The notes under the pieces are model-generated. The model saw nothing but the letters and a program-made list of their open reading frames with translations, did not search any database and had not been told where the DNA came from. Of a DNA stretch of 64,000 nucleotides, positions 1-7,670 are shown one piece after another. A program made the position numbers and the translations under genes. Position 1 is the stretch's first letter, and every line of letters begins with the position of its first letter. This stretch comes from Bacteroidales bacterium (GTDB taxonomy: Bacteria; Bacteroidota; Bacteroidia; Bacteroidales; Muribaculaceae), in assembly GCA_910575545.1 (NCBI GenBank), contig CAJTFH010000002.1, positions 124,001 through 188,000 on the forward strand. The letters run 5' to 3'.

Positions 1-183
1 GCCTTGAATCTCAAAAGTTTTGCCTGACTGTTTCACCCCAAGCACAATCCAGCCGCCGGAGGTATTTGAAAACGCGCTGACGGTTTCCCAAATATTCTTC
101 GGCAGGTCAGACTTCGCGGCCTTGACCTCGAAATCCTCCCACTCTATGTCGCGCAGCCTTGCTACAAGTTCTTCCTTAGTCAT
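1..183 (-). CDS. AlbA_2 (Schlafen-type) domain protein, N-terminal part
   Basis: Only the first 61 codons lie in the window; the gene runs off the left edge. Translated from the ATG at 183, the protein has the hallmarks of an AlbA_2 domain: an early acidic patch followed by FEVKAA, then VSAFSNTSGGWIVLGV, matching the family pattern 'E.K' then 'AFANT.GG.ivlGV'. Such proteins are often annotated as RNA-binding or ATP-binding transcriptional regulators and are common in defence-rich or mobile regions; the function here is not known. A second, broken member of the family lies at 55223-56891. The start is supported by a consensus promoter whose -7 box ends only about 9 nt upstream, which implies an almost leaderless transcript. 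Confidence 0.8.
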   Translation of the reverse strand, partial: MTKEELVARLRDIEWEDFEVKAAKSDLPKNIWETVSAFSNTSGGWIVLGVKQSGKTFEIQG

Positions 184-191
184 CTTAGTCA

Positions 192-222
192 CAAAGATAC
201 GGAATAATTATAGTGACGACAA
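192..222 (-). promoter_or_regulatory. Bacteroidetes-type promoter for the AlbA_2 gene
   Basis: On the minus strand TTG (220-222), a 20-nt spacer and TATCTTTG (192-199) match the -33/-7 consensus TTTG/TAnnTTTG. The predicted start of transcription is about 5 nt before the ATG at 183. Confidence 0.65.
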
Positions 223-637
223 GTGTGCCACACCCCGATACAACGTTGCGATATCGCTGTAAACATATGCCGGTTGGATATTTTGAATGAAGTTTGCAGG
301 TAATCAATGAAATTCTGTCTTTTCTGAATCAATTTGCAGAAGTCGGCCCTAAATGGTTAGTTTGGTTTAAAACAGATTACTGATTTTATACTTGCCGGTT
401 GAACTGGCCGGTTGGTATGAAAAGGGTTGGATAGGATTTTTTAACTTTGGGGTGAAAGGTTTTTGCCCATGATGCCGCTAATTTTGTGGATGAAGGCCAT
501 GGTGGCTTTCCGTGAAACATCTAAATGCGGTCAAGTATGTCAGTCATTATTGCGATTCTATGCTTTTTCGGGTGGATTGGTCAGGCTCTCAAAGATGGCG
601 CAAACATCAAATAATCACCTATTAAATTTATTCGCAT
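223..637. other. Intergenic region without a recognised gene
   Basis: No convincing coding frame of normal length. An isolated TAACTTTG -7-like box lies on the + strand at 442-449 without a properly spaced -33 element. GCCGGTTG occurs three times, without further organisation. The longer + frame through 469-771 has no recognisable features and overlaps the hydrophobic small frame at 638-790. Confidence 0.5.
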
Positions 638-790
638 ATGGTTGGAATAATTCTTTGGGCGATATTGATAATCTTTATTGTCATCTGCGCTTGCCCCGGT
701 TTTCTGACATTCTTTTTCTGTGTTGCATTGCCAGTGGCGATAGGCATATATGCCCTGTTTGCGTGGATTGACAACAAGGTCAATAAATAA
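638..790 (+). CDS. Candidate small membrane protein (50 aa)
   Basis: An ATG-initiated frame of 50 codons encodes a very hydrophobic peptide: MVGIILWAILIIFIVIC, a short Cys-Pro-Gly turn, a second hydrophobic stretch through GIYALFAW, and a basic tail IDNKVNK. This would fold as two short membrane helices or a hairpin. An in-frame stop lies four codons upstream of the ATG, so the start is well bounded. No family is recognised. An isolated -7-like box at 442-449 is the nearest possible promoter. The case for coding rests on hydrophobicity and the positive C-terminus only; it could be a chance frame. Confidence 0.4.
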   Translation: MVGIILWAILIIFIVICACPGFLTFFFCVALPVAIGIYALFAWIDNKVNK

Positions 791-821
791 ATAATTGGTG
801 ACTTAGTTGCTTACGGACACG

Positions 822-850
822 AAAAAGAGCCACCGTTTGGTGACCCTTTT
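822..850 (-). terminator. Rho-independent terminator of tRNA-Arg
   Basis: Directly downstream of the tRNA on the minus strand, GTCACC/GGTGGC pair around an AAAC loop (one G-T pair) and run into CTCTTTTTC. Confidence 0.65.
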
Positions 851-851
851 G

Positions 852-925
852 TGATCCGGACGGGATTCGAACCCATGACCGACTGCTTAGAAGGCAGTTG
901 CTCTATCCAGCTGAGCTACCGGACC
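852..925 (-). tRNA. tRNA-Arg (anticodon TCT)
   Basis: The minus strand folds into a full cloverleaf: acceptor GGTCCGG with CCGGATC, D arm GCTCAGCTGGATAGAGC, anticodon arm ACTGC-CTTCTAA-GCAGT giving anticodon TCT (reads AGA), and T arm with GGTTCGAATCC. The discriminator base is A; the CCA end is not encoded. A terminator follows at once. Confidence 0.95.
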
Positions 926-1079
926 GGAATGCGAAGACTTGTGGGGAGAGGTGTTGATATCAGCCTTGCCTTTGTTGCGGTTGCAAAGGTAGTAATTAAT
1001 TTAGATTCTGCCAAGCGGCGGTTCGGATTCTGTAATCTTACGCTATAATGTTATCGTTACGCGGGAATTTTACTTGGCT

Positions 1080-1991
1080 TTAGTTGGCGGATGGGTTGTG
1101 GTTGAGGGCGATTTTAAGGCCTTCGGCTATGGCTGCGCGGGTTTTGTCGGTAACGGGGACGAGTGGTAGGCGTAGGACGTCGTCGGCGAGTGCCATCTGC
1201 GACAGCAGACATTTCAGGCCGGATGGGTTGCCGTCGGCAAAGAGGGCGCGGTCAAGAGTCTGGAGAGAGGCGTTTATCCGGGCGGCTTCGATGCTGTCGG
1301 GATTGGTAAGGGCTGTGTGGACTAACCGGCTCATGGCTGCGGGGAGGGCGTTGCCTACGACGGAAATCACTCCCTCCGCTCCCATGCGTATAAGCTGTAG
1401 GGTGAGGGCGTCGTCGCCGCTTACCACGTGGAATGTTTCCGGTTTGTCTGAGATGATGGCGGCGATCTGCTCCATGTTGCCCGATGCTTCTTTGATGCCG
1501 ATGATTTTGCCGGGAAGCTCGGTTGCCAGGCGCAGGGTGGTGGCGGCCTCCATATTTTTGCCTGTGCGTGATGGCACGTTGTAGAGCACGACCGGCACGG
1601 GTGATGTTTCTGCAACAGCTTTGAAGTGACGGTAGATTCCTTCCTGGGACGGTTTGTTGTAGTATGGAACAACAGAAAGTATGGCGCTGTAGCCTGTGAA
1701 GTCGGTTTCTTCTATGTGTGTGGTGAGATCTTCCGTGCAATTTCCGCTCATTCCAAGAATCAAGGGGATGCGCCCTGCCACTTGGGCGGCAACGAAACGG
1801 GCTATCTCTGCGCGTTCCCGGCGGTTGAGGGTTACGGCCTCGGAGGTGGTTGCCAGAACCACCATATAGTCTGCTCCGCCGTTTATCTGATGCTCTACCA
1901 GCCGTGCGAGCGATTCATAATCAATTGAAAAATCTGATTTAAACGGTGTGGCAAGAGCCACACCCATACCTCTTAAACTTATTTGCGCCAT
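1080..1991 (-). CDS. dapA: 4-hydroxy-tetrahydrodipicolinate synthase
   Basis: Condenses pyruvate with aspartate semialdehyde, the first step committed to lysine and diaminopimelate (hence peptidoglycan). The 303-aa protein has the TIM-barrel signatures of the family: LATPF near the N-terminus, GGADYMVVLATTSEA (the family's GTTGE segment, here ATTSE), YNVPSRTG with the catalytic Tyr, and GIKEASGN with the Schiff-base Lys. An in-frame extension upstream to 2063 exists, but homologues begin close to MAQISLRGMG, so the ATG at 1991 is preferred. TAAATTTG on the minus strand at 2031-2038 is a plausible -7 box and lies inside that extension, which supports the shorter start. The substitution of the first Thr of GTTGE by Ala is worth noting but the rest is canonical. 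Confidence 0.93.
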   Translation of the reverse strand: MAQISLRGMGVALATPFKSDFSIDYESLARLVEHQINGGADYMVVLATTSEAVTLNRRERAEIARFVAAQVAGRIPLILGMSGNCTEDLTTHIEETDFTGYSAILSVVPYYNKPSQEGIYRHFKAVAETSPVPVVLYNVPSRTGKNMEAATTLRLATELPGKIIGIKEASGNMEQIAAIISDKPETFHVVSGDDALTLQLIRMGAEGVISVVGNALPAAMSRLVHTALTNPDSIEAARINASLQTLDRALFADGNPSGLKCLLSQMALADDVLRLPLVPVTDKTRAAIAEGLKIALNHNPSAN

Positions 1992-2030
1992 AAAAATTTT
2001 GTGGCAACGTCTGTGGTTGCTATACGGTTG

Positions 2031-2038
2031 CAAATTTA
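2031..2038 (-). promoter_or_regulatory. Probable -7 box of dapA
   Basis: TAAATTTG on the minus strand 40 nt before the dapA start. No clear TTTG is seen at the -33 spacing, so this is only partial support. Confidence 0.4.
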
Positions 2039-2183
2039 CAGAATTTCCGCGAAAATAATTCATCTGCAGAAAATGAATTTGGCCTGTGCCGCGTTAAACT
2101 AATGATGGGGGCGGGATGTTATCTGAATAGTGCCGGACTGCTTACTTAGTTCCATATGATTTAAATAATTAAAAGCTAAAGAT

Positions 2184-2483
2184 ATGAATGATTTTAATGA
2201 AATGATTGCCCAGTCGAAGCCGACGTTGGTTGATTTTTTTGCAACATGGTGCGGCCCCTGCAAGATGCAGGCTCCTATACTTGAGGATGTCAAACAGCGC
2301 GTTGGCGAGAAGGCCAATGTTGTGAAAATCGACATTGATAAGAATTCTGCGTTGGCCGCCCGTTATCATGTGCAGTCGATTCCTACGTTGATTCTTTTCC
2401 GCAACGGCGAGCCGGTGTGGCGCGCTGTCGGGTTGCAACAGGCCGACCTGCTGGAGTCGAAGCTCAATGAGCAGATGCAGTGA
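2184..2483 (+). CDS. trxA: Thioredoxin
   Basis: A 99-aa cytoplasmic thiol-disulfide oxidoreductase that reduces protein disulfides and supplies electrons to enzymes such as ribonucleotide reductase. The active site WCGPCK lies at residues 22-27 in the context VDFFATWCGPCKMQAP, and the cis-proline loop is QSIPTLILF. Length and fold are those of a stand-alone thioredoxin without signal peptide. It is monocistronic between dapA and a convergent gene, and is closed by a strong bidirectional terminator. Confidence 0.95.
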   Translation: MNDFNEMIAQSKPTLVDFFATWCGPCKMQAPILEDVKQRVGEKANVVKIDIDKNSALAARYHVQSIPTLILFRNGEPVWRAVGLQQADLLESKLNEQMQ

Positions 2484-2500
2484 CAGATTGCTTGTGGCAT

Positions 2501-2546
2501 AAAAAATCAATCCCGTTCATGTTGAGGTGAGCGGGATTGATTTTTT
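2501..2546. terminator. Bidirectional terminator between trxA and the NagB-like gene
   Basis: AAAAAATCAATCCCG and CGGGATTGATTTTTT form a perfect stem with A/T tracts on both sides, which suits both convergent genes. Confidence 0.9.
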
Positions 2547-2561
2547 AGTTGCGGGGTGGGA

Positions 2562-4541
2562 TTATATTGGATGGTATTGCACGAAGGCCTCCATGGCTTC
2601 ATAGGAGGCGAGGCCGAGGTTTTCATATAGCTGTGCGGTTGCGCGGTTGCGCTCTTCGGCGCGTTGCCAGAAGAGGCGGTCGTCGTCGCCAAGGAAGGGG
2701 GCGTTCTCCATCTGGCTCTGGTGCTTGAGGATTGAGTTGCGTTTGAACCGCAGTTCTTCGGGTGAAATCGGCACTGCCATCTCGATGTGGTCTATCTCCC
2801 ATTCTGCCCAGGCTCCGCGATACATCCATATGCGGCAGTCTTTCATCCATTCCTCATCTTTGAGTTCATCGATGGCTGCGAGAACCGCGTCGGTGCAGAC
2901 CCGGTGGGTGCCGTGGGGGTCGGCCAGGTCTCCCGCCACGAATATCTGGTGGGGTTTGACCTCTTCGAGCAGATGTTTCACTATGTCAACATCTTTTTCA
3001 GTCAGTTCCCCTTTTTTTATTGTTCCTGTTTCATAGAATGGGAGACGGAGGAAATGCACATGGTCGGGTTGCACTCCGATGTAGTTGCATGCAATGGCTG
3101 CTTCGGCCTGGCGTATCATTGTCTTGATTTCGCGCACTTCGGGGGTATCGACATCGCTGCTCGATTTTTTTGCGGCCACGAATTCCTTCACTCCGAGACT
3201 GAGGCGCAGATATTCTTCGCTTTCAAAGCCGAACATCGGGGCTATTTTATCCATCATCATAAAATAGCGCATCATGTCTTCGTCGCCAACCGCAATATTT
3301 CCAGACGTTTCATATGCAACATGCACCTGATGCCCTTGGTCAACAAGCCGTTTAAGAGTGCCTCCCATGGAAATCACGTCGTCGTCGGGGTGGGGGGAGA
3401 ACACTATGACCCGTTTGGGGAAGGGATTGGCACGTTCAGGCCTTGACGAGTCGTCAGCATTTGGTTTGCCCCCCGGCCATCCTGTTATGGTGTGTTGCAG
3501 TTCGTTGAATACCTTGATGTTCACGTTGTAGGCCGATCCGTAGAGGGCGACGAGTTCGCCCAATCCCCAGTCGGTATAGTCTTTGTTTGTGAGTTTCAGA
3601 ATAGGTTTGCCGGTTCGCTCGCACAGCCAAACTATTGCCCGGCGGATGAGCTTGGGAGTCCATTCGCATGAGGTGACTTTCCACGGGTGGGATATGCGTG
3701 TGAGGTCGTCGGCAGCCGAAAGGTCGAGAACCACACGGGCGTGGTTGTGCAATTGCATGAACGATGCCGGCACAGTGTCGGTAACGGGGCCTTCGATGGC
3801 TTCCTGTGCCACTTTGGAGAGATTTTCACCCCATGCCATGCACATTATCCGGTTTGATGCGAGAATGTTGCCCAACCCGAGGGTTATGGCGGTTGTGGGG
3901 CACTGGTCGGAGTTGTATGATGCCTGTATGTTATGGCGCATCTCAGCATTGAGAAGCACCAGGCGGCAGAGGCTGGTTGAGCGCGACCCCGGTTCGTTGA
4001 AAGCCAGCGCTCCGCCAGGCCCTATTTCGCAGACCGTCAAATCGAGGCCTCCGCATTCTGTAATCTTACGCTCATATTCTTTGCAGTAGTCGAACATATC
4101 CTCCATCGTCACTGCCGGATTGATGGAATGGATGTTTTCAGGCCGGATGTTCACATGGTCGAGGAGCACTTTTTTCAGCATTTCGAGCGTTGAAGGGCCG
4201 TCGGGCAGCAGCGGGAAAAACTCGCTGAGATTGAAAACTGTCACCTGGTCGAAACTCACTTCCCCACGTCGGAACATCTCAATCAGACGTGAATAGACCG
4301 CATGGGTCGACCGACCTGCGCCCAAAGCTATGACACAGCTGCCTTTTGCAGACGTATTGCGTTTTATTGCCTCGGCAATATGGGCGGCAAGGTATGCACT
4401 CCCGTCGTCGGCGGTTTCAAAAATACGGGTATAGATTTTTTCTTCGCGTGTAAGTGCGGCAAGCTCGATTTCGTTGCTCGGAGCATAGTAGCGGCGTGCC
4501 ACCCTGTCGAGCTTTATCTGCGAGCTGAGATTTGTTTTCAT
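2562..4541 (-). CDS. NagB-like domain fused to PIG-L/LmbE deacetylase
   Basis: 659 aa from the ATG at 4541 (a 28-codon upstream extension is unlikely; it crosses the divergent promoter region). Residues about 30-330 resemble glucosamine-6-phosphate deaminase, but the catalytic residues are gone: FNLSEF (103-108) has Ser where NagB has Asp72, and GPGGALAFNEPGS has Gly176 and Ala178 in place of Asp141 and His143; only the Glu of FNEPGS remains. Residues about 375-650 form an N-deacetylase of the PIG-L/LmbE family with an intact metal motif HPDDD (384-388) and DPHGTHR (541-547). The gene is divergent from an intact nagB. The same architecture is known in Bacteroides as a 'glucosamine-6-phosphate deaminase-like protein'. 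A role in deacetylating an amino sugar such as GlcNAc-6-P, with the NagB half as a binding or oligomerising domain, is inference. Confidence 0.85.
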   Translation of the reverse strand: MKTNLSSQIKLDRVARRYYAPSNEIELAALTREEKIYTRIFETADDGSAYLAAHIAEAIKRNTSAKGSCVIALGAGRSTHAVYSRLIEMFRRGEVSFDQVTVFNLSEFFPLLPDGPSTLEMLKKVLLDHVNIRPENIHSINPAVTMEDMFDYCKEYERKITECGGLDLTVCEIGPGGALAFNEPGSRSTSLCRLVLLNAEMRHNIQASYNSDQCPTTAITLGLGNILASNRIMCMAWGENLSKVAQEAIEGPVTDTVPASFMQLHNHARVVLDLSAADDLTRISHPWKVTSCEWTPKLIRRAIVWLCERTGKPILKLTNKDYTDWGLGELVALYGSAYNVNIKVFNELQHTITGWPGGKPNADDSSRPERANPFPKRVIVFSPHPDDDVISMGGTLKRLVDQGHQVHVAYETSGNIAVGDEDMMRYFMMMDKIAPMFGFESEEYLRLSLGVKEFVAAKKSSSDVDTPEVREIKTMIRQAEAAIACNYIGVQPDHVHFLRLPFYETGTIKKGELTEKDVDIVKHLLEEVKPHQIFVAGDLADPHGTHRVCTDAVLAAIDELKDEEWMKDCRIWMYRGAWAEWEIDHIEMAVPISPEELRFKRNSILKHQSQMENAPFLGDDDRLFWQRAEERNRATAQLYENLGLASYEAMEAFVQYHPI

Positions 4542-4557
4542 ATGTAATCTGGAGATA

Positions 4558-4588
4558 TTTGATTGTCGGCTGAATATTACTAACTTTG
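4558..4588 (+). promoter_or_regulatory. Promoter of nagB
   Basis: TTTG (4558-4561), 19-nt spacer, TAACTTTG (4581-4588): full Bacteroidetes consensus, giving a leader of about 105 nt. A weaker CAAAGATG (minus-strand CATCTTTG, 4600-4607) may serve the divergent gene. Confidence 0.75.
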
Positions 4589-4697
4589 CACCGCACATGC
4601 AAAGATGCGGGTGCAGACACAGCATCTTGTAATATAATAACGGGAAAGCACCGAATACTTATACAACGATATAATAATTTAGATTTATTTCAGATTT

Positions 4698-5510
4698 ATG
4701 AGACTGATTATCGAAGAATCATATGATCGGCTCTCGGAGTGGGCAGGTAACTACGTTGCGGCAAGGATAAACGAGGCCAATCCTACGGAGGAGCATCCCT
4801 TTGTGTTGGGATGCCCTACGGGCAGCTCCCCGCTGGGCATGTACCGTCGGTTGATAGAACTGAACCGTCAGGGTAAAGTGTCGTTTCGCAATGTTGTGAC
4901 CTTCAATATGGATGAATACTGCGGTCTGCCTGAAGAGCATCCCGAAAGCTATCATAGTTTTATGTGGAACAATTTTTTCAGCCATATCGACATCCGTCCG
5001 GAGAATGTCAATATCCTCAACGGCAATGCGCCCGATCTTGAGGCCGAGTGTGAACGCTTCGAGGCGAAAATCAATAGTTACGGGGGAATAGACCTGTTTA
5101 TGGGTGGTGTGGGCCCCGACGGCCATATCGCATTCAATGAGCCGGGGTCATCGCTTACTTCACGCACGAGGGTCAAGACATTGACAACCGACACCATCAT
5201 TGCCAATTCGCGGTTCTTCGACAACAATGTTGACCTTGTGCCGAAAACAGCCCTCACCGTTGGTGTCGGCACCGTTATGGACGCACGCAGTGTTCTTCTG
5301 ATGGTCAACGGTCACAATAAAGCCCGTGCGCTCCGTCACGGGGTTGAGGGAGGCATTTCGCAGATGTGGACGATTTCTGCCCTGCAGATGCACCCGAAGG
5401 CAATCATCGTGGCCGATGATGCTGCCTGCGGAGAACTCAAAGTGCAGACATACCGCTATTTCAAAGACATCGAAAAAGACAATCTCGACCCCTCAACCCA
5501 GCTCCGCTAA
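4698..5510 (+). CDS. nagB: Glucosamine-6-phosphate deaminase
   Basis: Converts glucosamine-6-phosphate to fructose-6-phosphate and ammonia, feeding amino sugars from mucin, chitin or peptidoglycan into glycolysis. The 270-aa protein keeps the complete active site at the E. coli numbering: NMDEY (Asp72), [16 protein letters not shown] (Asp141, His143, Glu148), and the phosphate loop [12 protein letters not shown]. It has its own promoter and reads away from the pseudo-NagB/deacetylase fusion, suggesting that both genes serve one amino-sugar pathway. Directly downstream comes a 175-bp repeat instead of a recognisable terminator. Confidence 0.96.
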   Translation: MRLIIEESYDRLSEWAGNYVAARINEANPTEEHPFVLGCPTGSSPLGMYRRLIELNRQGKVSFRNVVTFNMDEYCGLPEEHPESYHSFMWNNFFSHIDIRPENVNILNGNAPDLEAECERFEAKINSYGGIDLFMGGVGPDGHIAFNEPGSSLTSRTRVKTLTTDTIIANSRFFDNNVDLVPKTALTVGVGTVMDARSVLLMVNGHNKARALRHGVEGGISQMWTISALQMHPKAIIVADDAACGELKVQTYRYFKDIEKDNLDPSTQLR

Positions 5511-5539
5511 CCGTAAGTGGCTTGGAAACATATCACGCT

Positions 5540-5714
5540 GAGGGTGTGTCATAATGGCTCATCTGGGTCGTCGCCCGAGGGCTTCGGGTTCGGTCATTGA
5601 CCTTAGTCAACTCCCTTCACCCTCACCCTCAGGCTCCTACCATCTGAACCATTCTGACAGCACCCTCTCCATCCGGATGCAAAAAAGGCGTTGGTCGAAT
5701 TTCGACACAGCGCC
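5540..5714. repeat. 175-bp double-hairpin repeat, copy 1
   Basis: Identical base for base to 47160-47334. It has two structured parts. Part one: the outer arms 5541-5570 and 5637-5666 are imperfect inverted repeats (AGGGTGTGTCATAATGG against AGGGTGCTGTCAGAATGG) enclosing the small palindrome TTGAC-CTTA-GTCAA. Part two: a 13-bp stem with one bulge, GGCGTTGGTCGAA against TTCGACACAGCGCC, at the right end. No target duplication is visible. A frame is open through both copies, but its composition suggests non-coding DNA. Likely a small non-autonomous mobile or REP-like element. Confidence 0.85.
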
Positions 5715-5804
5715 GTCGTTTAATATGGGTAGCAACGGAACATTATGTAAACTATAAAATTCCCATATGCAAATCGGTTATTATATTTTTGCATGAATTT
5801 ATTT

Positions 5805-5934
5805 ACAATAGTTCGGTAAAATTTGCATATTCAATTGAATATCAATAAGATGCAGCAACAATTCAATATCAATGCAAACTATTGTGTATCAGTGCGATAC
5901 AGCTATGCCTGCTCAAAAATTACCGAACTGTTGT
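5805..5934. mobile_element. 130-bp MITE-like element, copy 1
   Basis: Identical to 56176-56305. The ends are 15-bp inverted repeats with one mismatch, ACAATAGTTCGGTAA and ACAACAGTTCGGTAA, weakly extended inwards. There is no coding capacity. ATTT flanks both sides here. It must be mobilised in trans by a transposase that is not in this window. Confidence 0.85.
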
Positions 5935-6103
5935 ATTTAAATAACCGTATTTGTCAAAATTTGTTTGCATATTTTAGTAGCAAAACCGATAGGCTGTGAC
6001 TTCAGGATATACGCAATTGAGCCACAATGTGCCGTTATTCTTGTAAAAGGTCGATAAGCAAAATAGCGAAGTCAAGATGACTTCAATCTCTTAAATTCTT
6101 GCA

Positions 6104-6397
6104 TCATTGATTAGGATCAAAAAACAGGTTAATGAGGGCATTGCTCATGTTGAGGAGCAGGACGGTGAGGAGCAGTAGGAGAAAGGCAAGGTATCCCCAG
6201 CATTTCTGTTTTATCGCTGCGATGGAATAGCCTGTGAATACTATGAGCACAGAGCCGATGAGGGCTGGTTTATACCATGCCAGGAAATTCAGATCCACTC
6301 CAAACCATAGGTCGAGAATCAGCGTGACCACTACCAGCGCCATGGGTATGAACAACCAATACAGCTTTTGCTCGGTTTTCTTATCGATATGTTTCAT
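6104..6397 (-). CDS. Small membrane protein of unknown function (97 aa)
   Basis: The protein begins with a polar, charged N-terminus (MKHIDKKTEQK) followed by three hydrophobic segments at about residues 12-30, 42-62 and 67-88, ending in a short polar tail FFDPNQ. The first Asp-Leu-Trp turn suggests a hairpin of membrane helices. No family is recognised. It lies downstream of a DUF4831 gene in the same orientation, 111 nt away, with no clear promoter of its own, so the two may be cotranscribed. Confidence 0.7.
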   Translation of the reverse strand: MKHIDKKTEQKLYWLFIPMALVVVTLILDLWFGVDLNFLAWYKPALIGSVLIVFTGYSIAAIKQKCWGYLAFLLLLLTVLLLNMSNALINLFFDPNQ

Positions 6398-6508
6398 GTT
6401 GCTGGCGTTTGAATTTAATTCGAATACATTTGAAATGATTCAATATCACCCGATTAATTGTTAGGGATGTTAAATCAAAACACACGTTGTGGTAGACGTT
6501 TTGTTGGG

Positions 6509-7603
6509 TTACGGCTGGGCTGGTCCCTGGGAGGCTATGGCGCCGGTGGCCGGGTTGAAGATTACGTAGATGGGAGCTTTGCGGTCGGTGAATGAGTTGG
6601 GTGCGAGGCCGTAGACCACACCGAACTGGGCCATCTCCTCATCATTTTCAAAATATGTGTCGCCACGATAGGTGATGTTTACCTCGGCGGTGCCGGGAAT
6701 GCAGTAGGCAAGTCCGTTTTTTGGAAATGTGAGGCGCACACCTTTTTCATTTTCAGGCATTTCTCCGCGTTGGGTCACTTTGAGGTTGAGATAGACGGGC
6801 TCTCCTGAAAGGTCTTCTGCATCAACAATCCCGTCGAGGGGGGAGATGCGGGCGATTACCATGTCGGTGATGTTGTCGTCGGGAACAAGCGAAAACGACG
6901 ATACATCGGTGCGGGTTGATGTGGTGCCTATGAACATCGCCATGAGTGCCTGCTCCTGCGCTTCGAGGTTGTCGAGCATGAGTTGCAGCGATTTTCCGTC
7001 GGGAGGGGTCTGCTCAGCCTGGCCTGTTATGAGGTCGCTGCGTGTCTGGCGGATTGCAAACAACGAAGCGGCTGCCAGCTCGGCACGTTTGGCTGTTGAC
7101 TGGCTCTGAGCCATCTCTTCGCTGACGACCTGTCGGGCGGCCGGGGTTTCAAGCGGAGTCGGTTTCGCTGCCTGCGGCTCCGGAAGCTGCGGTTGCTCTG
7201 AGGGCATCGTTTTTTCGGTGTTTATGGCCAAAGGTATGCCGTTGTTGCTTAGAATCATGAACGGGTCGGTGCCTGATTTGAACTGCACGGCATAGCGCTC
7301 GTCTGGATTGGGGATGCCCTGTTGGGTGACTGTTGCCGATTTGAGTGCCGCTGTGTGGCTCTCTTTTGTGATCGGGTTGTCTATGTCGAGATATTTCTTG
7401 GCGTATTTGTAGAACTCCCCGGGCTTTTTCACGGTTATTTCTGCTTCAAGCGTTACGGTAAGCCTGGTGGTTGGCAATGAATATACCAGGGCGTAATCAT
7501 TGGCTTTTGTTGCCGCCAGCCGCTGGGTTGTCTGGGCGTGGCCGCTTACGGGAGCGGCCATTATCAATGATGCCGTCAGGAGGATTGATGCATATTTTTT
7601 CAT
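6509..7603 (-). CDS. DUF4831 family exported protein
   Basis: 364 aa with a classic signal peptide (MKKYASILLTASLIMAAPVSGHAQ, cleavage after AQ at 24). The body has the layout of the DUF4831 family, known mostly from Bacteroidetes: an N-terminal half with the ATKANDYALVYSLPTT segment, a Pro/Ala/Glu-rich linker about residues 135-165, a helical middle (AELAAASLFAIRQTRSDL) and a C-terminal beta-rich part. The function is unknown; an envelope location is inferred. It follows the NAD(P)HX repair gene by 67 nt and is probably in its transcript. Confidence 0.82.
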   Translation of the reverse strand: MKKYASILLTASLIMAAPVSGHAQTTQRLAATKANDYALVYSLPTTRLTVTLEAEITVKKPGEFYKYAKKYLDIDNPITKESHTAALKSATVTQQGIPNPDERYAVQFKSGTDPFMILSNNGIPLAINTEKTMPSEQPQLPEPQAAKPTPLETPAARQVVSEEMAQSQSTAKRAELAAASLFAIRQTRSDLITGQAEQTPPDGKSLQLMLDNLEAQEQALMAMFIGTTSTRTDVSSFSLVPDDNITDMVIARISPLDGIVDAEDLSGEPVYLNLKVTQRGEMPENEKGVRLTFPKNGLAYCIPGTAEVNITYRGDTYFENDEEMAQFGVVYGLAPNSFTDRKAPIYVIFNPATGAIASQGPAQP

Positions 7604-7670
7604 GTCTTTTCGATGTGGAGTTGTCTGAATATTGAAAATGGGTCAGCCGTTGTTATGGTTCATTGTTGTT

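Larger units (their letters stand above)
5511..6103. other. Repeat-rich intergenic region
   Basis: Contains copy 1 of the 175-bp double-hairpin repeat (5540-5714) and copy 1 of the 130-bp MITE-like element (5805-5934). The remaining 169 bases to 6103 are A+T-rich with no recognised feature. Confidence 0.7.

Noticed and set aside
463-771. 102-aa frame on the + strand
   Set aside because: No signal, domain or hydrophobic pattern; it overlaps a more plausible hydrophobic small frame and starts at a non-ATG codon.
5554-5757. Open frame through the 175-bp repeat (also at 47102-47539)
   Set aside because: The frame is open in both copies only because the DNA is identical; the sequence is dominated by hairpin-forming DNA, has no protein-like pattern, and the frame continues into unrelated flanks.
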